This document shows, in pieces, positions 34,827 to 44,763 of a stretch of 64,000 bases of DNA. Within the stretch, counting starts at the first letter, position 1, and each line of letters begins with the position of its first letter. A program made the translations under genes and the position numbers. Origin of the DNA: Rhodobacteraceae bacterium EL129. Its GTDB lineage: Bacteria > Pseudomonadota > Alphaproteobacteria > Rhodobacterales > Rhodobacteraceae. The stretch lies in the NCBI GenBank assembly GCA_900313005.1, contig ONZJ01000002.1, positions 2,707,290 through 2,771,289 on the forward strand, in the 5' to 3' direction. The notes beneath the pieces are model-generated. The model searched no databases. It was not told the DNA's origin and saw nothing but the letters and a program-made list of their open reading frames with translations.

Positions 34827-34958
34827 TCCCCGAGTCGCCAAGCCCAAAATCGCCTGATGCCAACATGTCGCATGTTTTACGGGAAGCCTCTGGCCCTTTG
34901 GCTTAAGGACACCTAAATAGAAGCGGATAAATCAAGTCAGACCACGAGGAACCGCAAC

Positions 34959-35771
34959 GTGAACGATCAACACCGCGGACGCATGACACGGGACGGAATT
35001 CGCATCCACGAGGCGGCGGATTTCGCAGGGATGCACAAGGCCGGCGCGCTGGCCTCGGACATATTGGACAAGGTGGCCGAACACGTCTTTGTCGGACAAA
35101 CGACCGGGGCGATTGACAAATTCATCGAAGATCAGGTGAATGCCGCCGGGGCCAGGTCAGCGACGATTGGCTACAAAGGCTATCAGCACGCCAGCTGCAT
35201 TTCGGTCAACCATGTGGTTTGCCACGGGATACCGGGCGATAAGGTGCTGAAAGATGGGGACATTCTGAACATCGACGTGACGGTGATCGTGGATGGCTGG
35301 TATGGCGACACCTCTCGCATGTATGTGGCCGGCAAACTCAGCCGCAAGACCGAGCGCCTAATCCAGATCACCCATGACAGCCTGATGTTTGGGATCGAAG
35401 CGGTGAAGCCGGGCAATACCTTTGGCGATATCGGCCATGCAATCCAGTCCTTCGTCGAGCGGCAACGCATGTCTGTCGTGCGCGATTTCTGCGGGCATGG
35501 GTTGGGCCGCGTGTTCCACTCCCCACCAAACGTGCTGCACTACGGGCGTCCGGGTTCCGCCGCCACGCTGGAAGAAGGCATGTTCTTTACGATTGAGCCC
35601 ATGGTCAATCTGGGCCGGGCTGAGACCAAGATCCTCGCAGACGACTGGACGGCCGTGACGCGCGATAAATCCCTGTCAGCGCAGTTTGAGCATTCGGTCG
35701 GCGTGACAGCCAACGGCTGCGAGATTTTCACCTTGTCGAAAGCCGGCAAGTTTCATCCGACGTATGGCTAA
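34959..35771 (+). CDS. map: Type I methionine aminopeptidase
   Basis: 270 residues. Metal ligands are visible as DGDILNIDVTVIVDGWYGDTSRM (two Asp), FCGHGLGRVFHSPPNVLHYG (His), FFTIEPMVN (Glu) and SAQFEHSVGVT (Glu). CHGIP is the substrate His loop. The enzyme removes the initiator Met from new proteins. The reading frame starts with GTG 34959 behind GAGGA; ATG 34983 is the alternative. Confidence 0.95.
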   Translation: MNDQHRGRMTRDGIRIHEAADFAGMHKAGALASDILDKVAEHVFVGQTTGAIDKFIEDQVNAAGARSATIGYKGYQHASCISVNHVVCHGIPGDKVLKDGDILNIDVTVIVDGWYGDTSRMYVAGKLSRKTERLIQITHDSLMFGIEAVKPGNTFGDIGHAIQSFVERQRMSVVRDFCGHGLGRVFHSPPNVLHYGRPGSAATLEEGMFFTIEPMVNLGRAETKILADDWTAVTRDKSLSAQFEHSVGVTANGCEIFTLSKAGKFHPTYG

Positions 35772-35851
35772 GACGTTTTTAGCTTTCAGCCTTTCTCCGT
35801 CTTACGTTCCATGCCAACATCCGGGCCAACGTCACATGGGACACGCCCGAA

Positions 35852-36709
35852 ATGGAAATCCTCGTCACTGTTTTTCTGCCTTTGTCGCTGGCCATCATCA
35901 TGCTTAGCCTGGGTGTAGGTCTAACACCATCTGATTTTGCCCGAGTGGCCACACGCAAACGCGCCTTTTTCATTGGGGCAGCGTTTCAAGTGTTGGTCGT
36001 CCCACTGACGGCCTATGTGTTGATCATGGCCTTTGGCCTTACCGGGGCTTTGGCGGCCGGGGTGATGTTACTTTCCTTCTGTCCTGGCGGGGTAACGTCC
36101 AATATCGTCAGTCGTTTGGCCAATGGCGATGTCGCGCTGTCCGTCTCTTTGACGGCCATCATCTCTTTGTTGTCTATTTTGACTGTCCCGATACTTGTCG
36201 GCTGGGCGGTGGTGCATTTCATGGGCACAGACGCCCCGGACATCACGGTGACGTCTCTGGCCATCGCCATGTTTCTCATCACAACCCTACCCGTGGCCAT
36301 TGGCATGGTGATACGAAGACTGGCCCCCGCGTTTGCGATCCGGATTGAGCCCAAGCTGGTTGCCGTCGCCAGTGGCCTTTTTGTCGTGATCATCCTCGCC
36401 GCCATCGCCAGCAACTGGGGCGCGTTGATGTCCAACCTGGCGACACTTGGCCCTGCGCTTATTTCGATGCTGATCATCTTGATGCTGGCAGGGGTTATGG
36501 TGGCAGGCTTTGCCGGGCTCAGCTGGGCCGAACGCAAAACCATTTCCATCGAAGTGGGTATTCAAAACGGCACATTGGGTATCACCCTGGCCCCGATCAT
36601 CATGGTTACCACCAGCGGCATTCCTGAAATTGGCCTGCCCTCGGCCGTCTACGGGGTACTGATGTATGTGGTGGCGATCCCGTTTGTGCTGTGGATCAGG
36701 AACAAGTGA
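35852..36709 (+). CDS. Bile acid:sodium symporter (BASS) family transporter
   Basis: 285 residues with about nine or ten membrane segments. LSLGVGLTPSDFARVATRKRAFFIGAAFQVLVVPLTAYVLIMAFGL and GVMLLSFCPGGVTSNIVSRLANGDVALSVSLTAIISLLS contain the sodium/substrate-site features of the family; VGIQNGTLGITLAPIIM is the second half-site. Substrates of bacterial members include organic anions such as keto acids. It is 80 bp after map on the same strand but probably independent. Confidence 0.9.
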   Translation: MEILVTVFLPLSLAIIMLSLGVGLTPSDFARVATRKRAFFIGAAFQVLVVPLTAYVLIMAFGLTGALAAGVMLLSFCPGGVTSNIVSRLANGDVALSVSLTAIISLLSILTVPILVGWAVVHFMGTDAPDITVTSLAIAMFLITTLPVAIGMVIRRLAPAFAIRIEPKLVAVASGLFVVIILAAIASNWGALMSNLATLGPALISMLIILMLAGVMVAGFAGLSWAERKTISIEVGIQNGTLGITLAPIIMVTTSGIPEIGLPSAVYGVLMYVVAIPFVLWIRNK

Positions 36710-36803
36710 CGCGGCAGATTAGCGGTTCGCGCCCGGCCTGTGGCCCGAGGCTCCGCCCTTCCGGTCGCCAGGCCGTCCTCCGGACGCCCCGCCACTGATT
36801 GCA

Positions 36804-37376
36804 TCAGCGGTTCGCGCCCGGAACCCACAACACATCATCTTTGCCGTCGTTGTTGGCCATGCGTCCGGCGCAGAAGAACCAGTCGCTCAGGCGGTTCAGA
36901 TACTTCACCGCCGCTGGGTTCACGCTTTCCATCGTGGCCAGTTCCACAGCCAGCCGCTCGGCCCGGCGGGACACGGTCCGGCACAAGTGCATCTGTGCGG
37001 CCAGTGCGGACCCTCCCGGCAGGATGAAACTGCGTAAGGGTTCCAATACACCCGTCATGGCGTCAATCTCGGCCTCCAGCCGGGCCACCTGCCCGTCTGA
37101 CACGCGCAACGGCGCATATTCGGCGTCGGCGTCTTTCTCCATATCCGGGCGACACAGGTCCGCACCCAGATCGAACAAATCGTTCTGAATACGCGCCAAA
37201 GCCTCATCCACATCGCCGGATGACACCTGCCGCGCCAGACCAACCGTGGCGTTCACCTCATCCACCGTGCCATAGGCGTTCACCCGCGCGGAATGTTTGG
37301 CCACACGCGCCCCGTTGCCCAGCGCTGTTTCACCGGCATCCCCGGTTTTGGTGTAGATCTTGTTCAAGACAACCAT
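36804..37376 (-). CDS. Cob(I)yrinic acid a,c-diamide adenosyltransferase (PduO type)
   Basis: 190 residues: KIYTKTGDAGETALGNGARVAKHSARVNAYGTVDEVNATVGLAR (ATP-binding P-loop-like TKTGDxGxT and the Gxx-DExN motif), LFDLGADLC, and LPGGSALAAQMHLCRTVSRRAERLAV with the cobalamin-binding region, then YLNRLSDWFFCAGR. It transfers the 5'-deoxyadenosyl group from ATP to cobalt, giving coenzyme B12. A small membrane protein gene lies 3 bp upstream. Confidence 0.95.
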   Translation of the reverse strand: MVVLNKIYTKTGDAGETALGNGARVAKHSARVNAYGTVDEVNATVGLARQVSSGDVDEALARIQNDLFDLGADLCRPDMEKDADAEYAPLRVSDGQVARLEAEIDAMTGVLEPLRSFILPGGSALAAQMHLCRTVSRRAERLAVELATMESVNPAAVKYLNRLSDWFFCAGRMANNDGKDDVLWVPGANR

Positions 37377-37379
37377 GTC

Positions 37380-37583
37380 TTAGCCCCCCGAGCGTATCCA
37401 AAGAAAAAACAGGATCAGCACAACCGCTATGAATTGCGCGGCGATCCGGTATTGCATGTATTTGTTCGACTTCTTCGCCGACTCCAAATCACCCTTGCCA
37501 AAGTGGCTTATGCCGATGGCCAGAATGATCACCACCACCAGACACGCGGCGGCGGCCACAAGGAAAATTGGATCACTGAACAT
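37380..37583 (-). CDS. Small twin-transmembrane protein (HIG1-like)
   Basis: 67 residues with two membrane segments (PIFLVAAAACLVVVIILAIGI and FIAVVLILFFLWI) joined by a polar loop FGKGDLESAKKSNKYMQYRI. The layout resembles HIG1-domain proteins, which in mitochondria assist respiratory complexes. Rhodobacterales carry such a gene beside the adenosyltransferase. The frame is open further upstream, but ATG 37583 gives a sensible short protein. Confidence 0.75.
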   Translation of the reverse strand: MFSDPIFLVAAAACLVVVIILAIGISHFGKGDLESAKKSNKYMQYRIAAQFIAVVLILFFLWIRSGG

Positions 37584-37660
37584 AAGACTGCCCCTTTGCA
37601 CGTCACTGATGTCAGCTGATGTAGTCGAGGGCGCGGCAAAAGCGAACCCGAAAAGCGCGG

Positions 37661-38491
37661 TCAGGTTTTTGACAACACCCAATCCAAGGCTCGGGTCGGC
37701 AGGATACGGCGCAAAATACCCATCACGTAGGTGGGCGTGGTCACGTAATAGCGCGCGCGGGGGCGGCGGGCCTCCAGCGCGTGTACCAGCTTTTTGGTGA
37801 CGGCCGAGGCGGGCAGCTCAAACGGATCGGGCCCACGGCTTTCATACAGACGTTTTTGCAGACCGGTCCGGTAATCCTCAGCCCGGGGCGAGGCCTCCCA
37901 ATTAATCCAGCGTTCAAAATGTGGAATCGCGTTTTCGCGGATCTTTGACGTGACCGGGCCGGGTTCAATCAGGATGATCTCGATCCCGGTGCCACGCATC
38001 TCGACACGCATCGTATCACTCAGACCCTCAAGCGCAAACTTGGTGCTGTTGTAAGCCCCGCGCCAGGGCAGGATGACCATTCCCAGCACGGATGAGTTCT
38101 GTACGATCCGTCCGTGACCTTGCGCACGCATCACCGGGATCAGCTGCCGAGTCAGCTCATGCCAGCCAAAGAAGTTGGCCTGAAAGATGTCGCGCAGCGC
38201 ATCGGTGGGCAGATCTTCAACCAGACCGGGGCAGCCAAAGGCGCCGTTGTTGAACACAGCATCCAAGGTGCCGCCTGTGGCGTCCAGCACCTCGGCTAGG
38301 CCGGATGTAATCGTGGCCTCATCCTGATAGTCGATCAAAGGGCTTTCAAACCCTTCTTCGACCATACGTTGGCAGTCCTCAGGCTTGCGGCAGGACGCGA
38401 ACACGCGCCAGCCGCGCGCGCGCATACCTAAAGCGGCATCATACCCGATGCCGCTGGAGCTGCCTGTGATCAGAAGGGATTTATGTGTCAT
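37661..38491 (-). CDS. Short-chain dehydrogenase/reductase
   Basis: 276 residues: LLITGSSSGIGYDAALG (nucleotide-binding TGxxxGIG), FNNGAFG (NNAG-like), VQNSSVLGM (catalytic Ser), and AYNSTKFALEGLSD (YxxxK). The C-terminal part YYVTTPTYVMGILRRILPTRALDWVL is hydrophobic, common in retinol-dehydrogenase-like SDRs linked to membranes. Substrate unknown; the enzyme uses NAD(P)H. Confidence 0.92.
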   Translation of the reverse strand: MTHKSLLITGSSSGIGYDAALGMRARGWRVFASCRKPEDCQRMVEEGFESPLIDYQDEATITSGLAEVLDATGGTLDAVFNNGAFGCPGLVEDLPTDALRDIFQANFFGWHELTRQLIPVMRAQGHGRIVQNSSVLGMVILPWRGAYNSTKFALEGLSDTMRVEMRGTGIEIILIEPGPVTSKIRENAIPHFERWINWEASPRAEDYRTGLQKRLYESRGPDPFELPASAVTKKLVHALEARRPRARYYVTTPTYVMGILRRILPTRALDWVLSKT

Positions 38492-38527
38492 AACCGAAGC
38501 TATGCCGTGCCCGAGGCGTGGATGCAA

Positions 38528-39244
38528 TCAGTTCGACGCCGTCAGCAGCCAATCTGCCATCCAGCCCGTTTCACCGGTTGCTAGAACCTCCAGCTTGACC
38601 CAGCCATTGCCCGGTTCTTCGAGCACGGCAATCTGCGTGCCTTTGCTGAGGCGGCCGACTTTTTCATAGTCGGTGCCGGGGCCAGACCGCATGTTAACGG
38701 TGTTGCCGGAAACACGGCGAATGTCGCCTTCTGGTGCAGTGCCCAAGCTGCCTTCGGTGGTGGGGGTGTAGTCGTTGTTCTGGCGCATCACATAGGTCTC
38801 AAGGCTGAACACCTCTTCGCCGATGAACCCGGTTTTCACGCTGTCAGGCACCTCTGCCGCTTCAACTGTGGGCTCTTCAGTGTTCGCTGTGGCGATGGCC
38901 GTGGCTATAGCGTCGGCCACATTTTCAGACCGCGCAGGTTCGGGACGGGCGTCCGTTTCGATACCGGCGGTGGCCTCAGCTGCAGCCAGCGTGATCTGGA
39001 AGCGATTGCCATCCGACAAATCAAGATCGCTCAGCGATGATATGGTTCGCGTGACAATCGCGTCACCCTCTTCGGGCTGGCCGTCGTCGTCCAAGCGCAC
39101 CACGTCCACCTGAGGGGCCTGGGCATTTTCAGTCTCTGCATGCGCTTGGATCGAGTTGGATGTCGGCTGATAGTCGCTGCCGCCGCTCAGCTGGTAAAAA
39201 GCCAAGCCCAAAAATGCAAAAGTCACTGCCATAAAGCGCCACAT
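38528..39244 (-). CDS. SH3-domain protein with N-terminal signal anchor
   Basis: 238 residues: a hydrophobic N-terminus ([18 protein letters not shown]), a low-complexity Ala/Glu-rich middle, and a C-terminal bacterial SH3 domain ([51 protein letters not shown]). Such domains often bind peptidoglycan or peptides in the periplasm. Lone gene, 36 bp upstream of the SDR on the same strand. The function beyond envelope location is unknown. Confidence 0.85.
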   Translation of the reverse strand: MWRFMAVTFAFLGLAFYQLSGGSDYQPTSNSIQAHAETENAQAPQVDVVRLDDDGQPEEGDAIVTRTISSLSDLDLSDGNRFQITLAAAEATAGIETDARPEPARSENVADAIATAIATANTEEPTVEAAEVPDSVKTGFIGEEVFSLETYVMRQNNDYTPTTEGSLGTAPEGDIRRVSGNTVNMRSGPGTDYEKVGRLSKGTQIAVLEEPGNGWVKLEVLATGETGWMADWLLTASN

Positions 39245-39419
39245 CGCGCATCCCCCTAAACAGGTTACCTCACCTAGTCCGTTAATGTTCTACACGATTC
39301 GCGTTGATCCTTCATGGGAAAACCTTAAATTTCTTCCCATTCGCGGCTTTCAGGCTTTGTTCGCCTTCCCATGCAATTTGGCATTGTCGGGGAATCCCGG
39401 CCCTTGTATCACATCATCT

Positions 39420-41843
39420 ATGAGTGATTTGGTTGACGACCCCAACATCGGCCCCGAAGAGGTTGCAGAGCCCCTGCGCCGGGCCATTGGCGATCGCTAT
39501 CTGACCTATGCGCTGTCCACGATTATGCACCGCGCCCTGCCCGATGCGCGCGATGGGTTGAAGCCGGTTCACCGTCGTATTCTCTATGCCATGCGCGAGC
39601 TGAAGCTCAGCTCCTCGGGCGGCTTCCGGAAGTCCGCCAAAATCTCGGGCGACGTGATGGGCAACTATCACCCACACGGGGATGCCGCGATTTATGATGC
39701 CATGGCGCGGCTCGCGCAGGACTTTGCCGTGCGCTACCCGCTGGTCGATGGCCAGGGCAACTTTGGCAACATCGACGGCGATAACCCGGCGGCCTCGCGA
39801 TACACCGAGGCCCGGATGACCGCCGTGGCCGAGGCGCTGCTGGACGGGTTGACCGAAAACGCTGTGGATTTCCGCGACAACTACGATGGCACGCTGACCG
39901 AACCTGTGGTGCTGCCTGCCAGCTTTCCCAATCTTCTGGCCAATGGATCAAGCGGCATTGCCGTGGGCATGGCCACCAATATCCCGCCACATAATATATC
40001 CGAGCTGATCGACGCCTGTCTGCACATGATCAAAACGCCCGATGTGCGGGACGACACATTGCTGAACTACGTGCAAGGCCCCGACTTCCCCACCGGCGGC
40101 ATCATTGTTGAGCCGCCCGAGAATATCGCAGCAGCCTACCGCACCGGGCGCGGATCGTTCCGTCTGCGCTGCAAGTGGCAGGTCGAAGACCTGGGCCGGG
40201 GTCAGTGGCAGATCATCGTCACGGAAATTCCTTATCAGGTCCAAAAGTCCAAGCTGATCGAAAAGATCGCGGAACTGATCCAGACCAAGAAGATCCCGAT
40301 CCTGGGTGACGTACGGGATGAGAGCGCCGAAGACATCCGCCTGGTGCTGGAGCCCCGTTCCAAGAACGTCGAGCCGGATGTTCTGATGAACATGCTCTAC
40401 CGCAACTCGGACCTCGAAGTGCGGTTCTCGCTCAACATGAACGTGCTGATCGACGGGCTGACCCCCAAGGTCTGCAGCATGAAGGAAGTGCTGCGCGCAT
40501 TCCTGGATTTCCGCCGCGAGGTGCTTGTCCGCCGCTCGAAACACCGGATGGACAAAATTGATCACCGCCTTGAGGTGCTGCAAGGCCTGATCACCGCCTT
40601 TCTCAACCTCGACCGCGTGATCGAGATTATCCGCTATGACGATGACCCCAAAGCGGCATTGATGTTTGAGGACTGGTCGCGCCCGCATCAGGACACGCTG
40701 ACCCGTGCGATGGATGAACTGCAATATGTCTCGCCGCTGAACGGCGTGGATGTGACCAGCCTGACGCTTGAGGCCGATATGGAAGCCGTGCCCACGGGCG
40801 TGCTGGAAGACAGCGGCGACACCCGCGCCATTCCGCACAGCTATGTGGGCCGCGAAAACGGCCTGTCGGACGTCCAGGCCGAAGCCATCCTGAACATGCG
40901 CCTGCGCTCTTTGCGGCGCCTGGAAGAGGACGCGCTGGTCAAGGAACGCGATGCCCTGATGGAAGAACGCGCGGGCCTCGAAGACCTTTTGGAAAACGAC
41001 GACCTGCAATGGGACAGCATTGCAGGGCAGTTGAAAGAGGTCAAAAAGATCTTTGGCAAAGACACCGAACAAGGCGCGCGCCGCACCCAGTTTGCCGAAG
41101 CCGCCGAGGCCGAAGAGGTGCCGCTTGAGGCGATGATCGACCGCGAGCCGATTACCGTGGTGTGCAGCCAGATGGGCTGGATTCGCGCCATGACCGGCCA
41201 CATTGATCTGGACCGCGAGCTTAAATTCAAAGACGGCGACGCGCCGCGCTTCATGTTCCACGCCGAAACCACCGACCGGCTGCTGGTCTTTGGTTCAAAC
41301 GGGCGGTTCTATACGCTGTCAGCCGCCAACCTGCCCGGCGGGCGCGGAATGGGCGAACCCTTGCGGTTGATGGTCGATCTGCCCAATGAGGCCGAGATTG
41401 TGGACCTCTTCATCCATGTGCCCGCGCGCAAACTTCTGGTGGCCTCCTCGGCGGGCGACGGATTTGTGGTGCCCGAGGACGATGTGCTGGCCCAGACCCG
41501 CTCTGGCAAACAAGTGCTGAACGTCAAAGGCGATGTGCGCGCCGCTGTGTGCCAGCCTGTTTCGGGGGATACAGTCGCCTGTGTGGGCGAAAACCGCAAA
41601 GTGCTGCTGTTCCCCCTTGAGGAACTGCCCGAGATGGGCCGCGGCAAAGGTGTTCGTCTGCAAAAGTACAAAGACGGCGGCCTCTCGGACGCCACGACGT
41701 TTGTCCTGTCCGAAGGGCTCAGCTGGCTCGATCCGGCAGGACGCACCCGCACCGAAATTGAACTGGCAGAATGGCAGGGCAAGCGGGCCTCGGCCGGCCG
41801 TATGGCACCACGCGGCTTCCCACGGGACAACAGGTTTACCTAG
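39420..41843 (+). CDS. parC: DNA topoisomerase IV subunit A
   Basis: 807 residues, typical of alphaproteobacterial Par[38 protein letters not shown] and RYTEARM (catalytic Tyr) give the breakage-reunion domain, followed by a coiled tower ([26 protein letters not shown]) and a C-terminal beta-propeller with [16 protein letters not shown] blades (here [14 protein letters not shown]). The subunit decatenates chromosomes with ParE. The start is ATG 39420; upstream residues are not conserved. The quinolone-pocket position of E. coli Ser80 reads Ala here. Confidence 0.95.
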   Translation: MSDLVDDPNIGPEEVAEPLRRAIGDRYLTYALSTIMHRALPDARDGLKPVHRRILYAMRELKLSSSGGFRKSAKISGDVMGNYHPHGDAAIYDAMARLAQDFAVRYPLVDGQGNFGNIDGDNPAASRYTEARMTAVAEALLDGLTENAVDFRDNYDGTLTEPVVLPASFPNLLANGSSGIAVGMATNIPPHNISELIDACLHMIKTPDVRDDTLLNYVQGPDFPTGGIIVEPPENIAAAYRTGRGSFRLRCKWQVEDLGRGQWQIIVTEIPYQVQKSKLIEKIAELIQTKKIPILGDVRDESAEDIRLVLEPRSKNVEPDVLMNMLYRNSDLEVRFSLNMNVLIDGLTPKVCSMKEVLRAFLDFRREVLVRRSKHRMDKIDHRLEVLQGLITAFLNLDRVIEIIRYDDDPKAALMFEDWSRPHQDTLTRAMDELQYVSPLNGVDVTSLTLEADMEAVPTGVLEDSGDTRAIPHSYVGRENGLSDVQAEAILNMRLRSLRRLEEDALVKERDALMEERAGLEDLLENDDLQWDSIAGQLKEVKKIFGKDTEQGARRTQFAEAAEAEEVPLEAMIDREPITVVCSQMGWIRAMTGHIDLDRELKFKDGDAPRFMFHAETTDRLLVFGSNGRFYTLSAANLPGGRGMGEPLRLMVDLPNEAEIVDLFIHVPARKLLVASSAGDGFVVPEDDVLAQTRSGKQVLNVKGDVRAAVCQPVSGDTVACVGENRKVLLFPLEELPEMGRGKGVRLQKYKDGGLSDATTFVLSEGLSWLDPAGRTRTEIELAEWQGKRASAGRMAPRGFPRDNRFT

Positions 41844-41976
41844 TAAGCCCAGCGACACGCGCGCCCTTTTCAGACAGGGTCGCAGAACCGGTCGCCCATA
41901 GCCGATTTTGCTTGCCCGTTGCCATGAGATGGTAAAGTTTCAGACGCGTAGGACCCATCGTCAAAGAAGGCTCAAC

Positions 41977-43188
41977 ATGACCGCAAAACACCCCCAGCAA
42001 ACCACCTATGACATCGTCATCATCGGGGGCGCTATCATGGGGGCCTCAACCGCGTGGTTTTTGACAGAAGACAAAGACTTCGACGGGCGTGTGCTGGTGG
42101 TCGAGCGAGATCCGACCTACGAGACATGTTCGACCATGCACACCAATTCGTGCATGCGACAGCAGTTTTCGGCTGAGTTGAACGTGCGCATCAGCCAGTT
42201 TGCTGCGGATTTTGTCAAAAACCTGCGCCGCTATATGGGCGACGATGATCGCGTGCCAGAATTGTCGATCCGGTCGTTCGGTTACATGTATCTGGCCGAT
42301 AATGACGATTTCGCCAATGTGCTGCGGGAAAGCCAGAAAACCCAGCTGGCAGCTGGGACTGCAACACAATTGATGACCGCCGAGCAGATCAAGGCGGCCT
42401 ATCCCTTCTACAACGTCGATGACATCGTGTTGGGCTCGATCAATCTTGTGGACGAAGGCTATTGGGACGGTTCGGCTGTGTTTGACTGGTGGCGCAGATC
42501 CTCCCGTGAACGCGGAGTGGAATACATCGAAAACGAAGTGGTGGCGATGACACGCACCCCTGCGGGCACCCGCGTCGAAAGCGTCACATTGAAATCGGGC
42601 GAGGTGATTTCTTGTGGTCAGGTCGTCAACGCCTCTGGCCCACGTGCCGCGCGCACAGCCCGGATGGCAGGCATTGACGTCCCGGTGGAGCCGCGCAAAC
42701 GGTTCTCCTGGATCTTCTCGGCCGAAAACCCGCTGGACCGGGATCTGCCCCTGACGATTGATCCGTCCGGGGTACATGTCCGCGAAAACGGCGGCGGGAC
42801 ATATCAATGCGGCGGGCACGCAGATGTCGACCCGGTGGTCGACTATGACGATTTCAACATGGATCATGCGCTCTGGGAGAACCAGATCTGGCCCATACTG
42901 GCCACACGCATCCCGCAGTTCGAAGCGATCAAGGTGCAGTCCGAATGGGCCGGTCACTACGCGATGAATGTCTTTGATCACAACGCCATCATGGGGCCAC
43001 ACACGGAAGTTGAAAACTTCATCTTCCTCAACGGGTTTTCTGGTCATGGGCTACAGCAATCGCCAGCCATGGGGCGCGGCACAGCCGAGTATCTGGTGCA
43101 CGGAGAGTACCGCGCGTTGGACATGTCACCGTTCAACTTTGAACGCATTCCCGCAGGCCGCAAGATCATTGAAAAAGCCATCATCTAG
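41977..43188 (+). CDS. FAD-dependent amino-acid oxidase-like (DAO family) oxidoreductase
   Basis: 403 residues: YDIVIIGGAIMGASTAWFL (GxGxxG-like FAD site), the C-terminal FLNGFSGHGLQQSPAMGRGTAEYL motif, and VNASGPRAARTARMAG in the middle are typical of glycine oxidase/sarcosine and dimethylglycine oxidase-like enzymes. It would oxidise a secondary or primary amine with release of peroxide or electron transfer to a partner. No partner gene is adjacent. Cytoplasmic. Confidence 0.9.
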   Translation: MTAKHPQQTTYDIVIIGGAIMGASTAWFLTEDKDFDGRVLVVERDPTYETCSTMHTNSCMRQQFSAELNVRISQFAADFVKNLRRYMGDDDRVPELSIRSFGYMYLADNDDFANVLRESQKTQLAAGTATQLMTAEQIKAAYPFYNVDDIVLGSINLVDEGYWDGSAVFDWWRRSSRERGVEYIENEVVAMTRTPAGTRVESVTLKSGEVISCGQVVNASGPRAARTARMAGIDVPVEPRKRFSWIFSAENPLDRDLPLTIDPSGVHVRENGGGTYQCGGHADVDPVVDYDDFNMDHALWENQIWPILATRIPQFEAIKVQSEWAGHYAMNVFDHNAIMGPHTEVENFIFLNGFSGHGLQQSPAMGRGTAEYLVHGEYRALDMSPFNFERIPAGRKIIEKAII

Positions 43189-43245
43189 AGCGGCGAACAA
43201 AGCTCCCGCTAACCCCGCACATTGGCTGACGATCGCCTTGCAGCT

Positions 43246-44646
43246 TCACTCTGCCGCCCGCACCTGCGCCTTTTGTGAGGGGTGACCCGGCCCGGGCACC
43301 GCCTCTGCCTCAAGCCACACGCCCCCTTCGGGCCGCAGGGTCAGGATCAGCACGGGTTCTGGGTCACGCCCCTTCACAGGCTTGAACCGGAACCTTGAAA
43401 ACAACGTGGCCAGGATGATCACCGCTTCCTGCAGCGCAAAACTGGCGCCAATACAAATGCGTGGCCCATCGCCAAAGGGCAGATAGGCATAGCGCGGGAT
43501 CGCCTTGCGGTCGGCAAATCGTTCGGGACGGAACATGCTGGGTTCGTCCCAAAGCAGCTCGGATCGGTGCAGCGCATAGATCGGAATGATCACCGTATCG
43601 CCTTTGCGCACCTCACGGTCACACAGGGTATCGTCCGCCATCGCCGTGCGGGACACCATCGCAGCGGGGGGATAAAGCCGCAACGCCTCATCTGCGATCA
43701 TGCGAATATAGGGCAGCTTTGCGATATCATCCGCAGTGGCAGCACGGCCTTGCAACACCTCTTGCGCCTCGGCGCGGGCCTTGTCCTGCACCTCCTGATC
43801 ATAGGCACAGAGGTACAAGGACCACGCCAGTGTCAACGCCGTGGTCTCATGCCCGGCCACGATAAAGGTCAGCAGATTGTCGCGCAGCTCGGCGGTGTTC
43901 ATCTGGCGCTTGGTTTCCGGGTCTTCTCCGGCCAACAGCAAATCCAACAGATCTGGAACATCGCGCCCTCCGCGCTTGCGGCGGGCCTCGACCGCCTCAT
44001 CTGCCACGGCTTTCATCTGCCCGACCGCGTTGCCGGTAAACATCCGTCCCGGGCGTGGAATCCAATCGGGAAAGCCCAGCATGTCAAACAGCGATATCTT
44101 CCCGGCCTCGGAAATATAAGCATCAATGGATTTATGGACGGCTTCTGCGTCCATCTGGCCGTCCCCGGAAAATGTCACGTCGCTGATCACATCAAAGGTT
44201 GTGCGCACCATGTCTTCGGCCATGTCGATGGCGCGGGGTCCGGCGGCTGCAATCCGCTCGCAAGCGCGCTCGGCGGCTTCGGACATGATCGGTGCCAGAT
44301 TGGTCACGTTGCGGTGCGAAAACACCGGGGCCGCCGCGCGCCGCTGCCAGCGCCAATGCGCGCCCTCAGCAATGAACAGGCTATCGCCGATGGCTGGACG
44401 CAGCAGGTTCTTGGTGACCAGAGACTTTGGGTAATCCTCTACGCTTTCCAACAACATACGCCGGATCGCACCGGGATCCATGACCATATGCCATCGCTTA
44501 CCCGTGCGCCCCGACACCATCGGCTGACGCACGCATAACTCGGGGATGATGCTAAGCAGGTTACGACGCGAGGCCTGAAGGCTGGCCCACAGGCCCATAT
44601 GCTCATTCACAAGCGGGACAAAGACGGGAGGATCGGTGGGCTTCAT
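43246..44646 (-). CDS. Cytochrome P450
   Basis: 466 residues. I-helix FIVAGHETTALTL, K-helix MIADEALRLYPPAAMV (E-x-x-R), PxRF-type MFRPERFADR and the heme loop FGDGPRICIGASFALQEAV with the thiolate Cys are all present, so the enzyme should be active. The fold type resembles CYP4/102-like fatty-acid or terpenoid hydroxylases, but the substrate is not readable. ATG 44646 follows an AGGAG ribosome site. No ferredoxin gene is nearby. Confidence 0.93.
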   Translation of the reverse strand: MKPTDPPVFVPLVNEHMGLWASLQASRRNLLSIIPELCVRQPMVSGRTGKRWHMVMDPGAIRRMLLESVEDYPKSLVTKNLLRPAIGDSLFIAEGAHWRWQRRAAAPVFSHRNVTNLAPIMSEAAERACERIAAAGPRAIDMAEDMVRTTFDVISDVTFSGDGQMDAEAVHKSIDAYISEAGKISLFDMLGFPDWIPRPGRMFTGNAVGQMKAVADEAVEARRKRGGRDVPDLLDLLLAGEDPETKRQMNTAELRDNLLTFIVAGHETTALTLAWSLYLCAYDQEVQDKARAEAQEVLQGRAATADDIAKLPYIRMIADEALRLYPPAAMVSRTAMADDTLCDREVRKGDTVIIPIYALHRSELLWDEPSMFRPERFADRKAIPRYAYLPFGDGPRICIGASFALQEAVIILATLFSRFRFKPVKGRDPEPVLILTLRPEGGVWLEAEAVPGPGHPSQKAQVRAAE

Positions 44647-44763
44647 GGCGCTCTCCTGCGGCTTGACCACAACATAGGTTCGATCCCCACGATGGGCAAA
44701 TCGTTGCGCTTTGTGGTGCTTTCGGGATAGTTGGGCCTGAAACAGAATCCTTGGGGGGATCAC

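Noticed and set aside
39948..41261. 437-residue minus-strand frame inside parC
   Set aside because: It is antisense to a well-conserved housekeeping gene and has a skewed His/Gln/Gly composition typical of antisense frames in GC-rich DNA.
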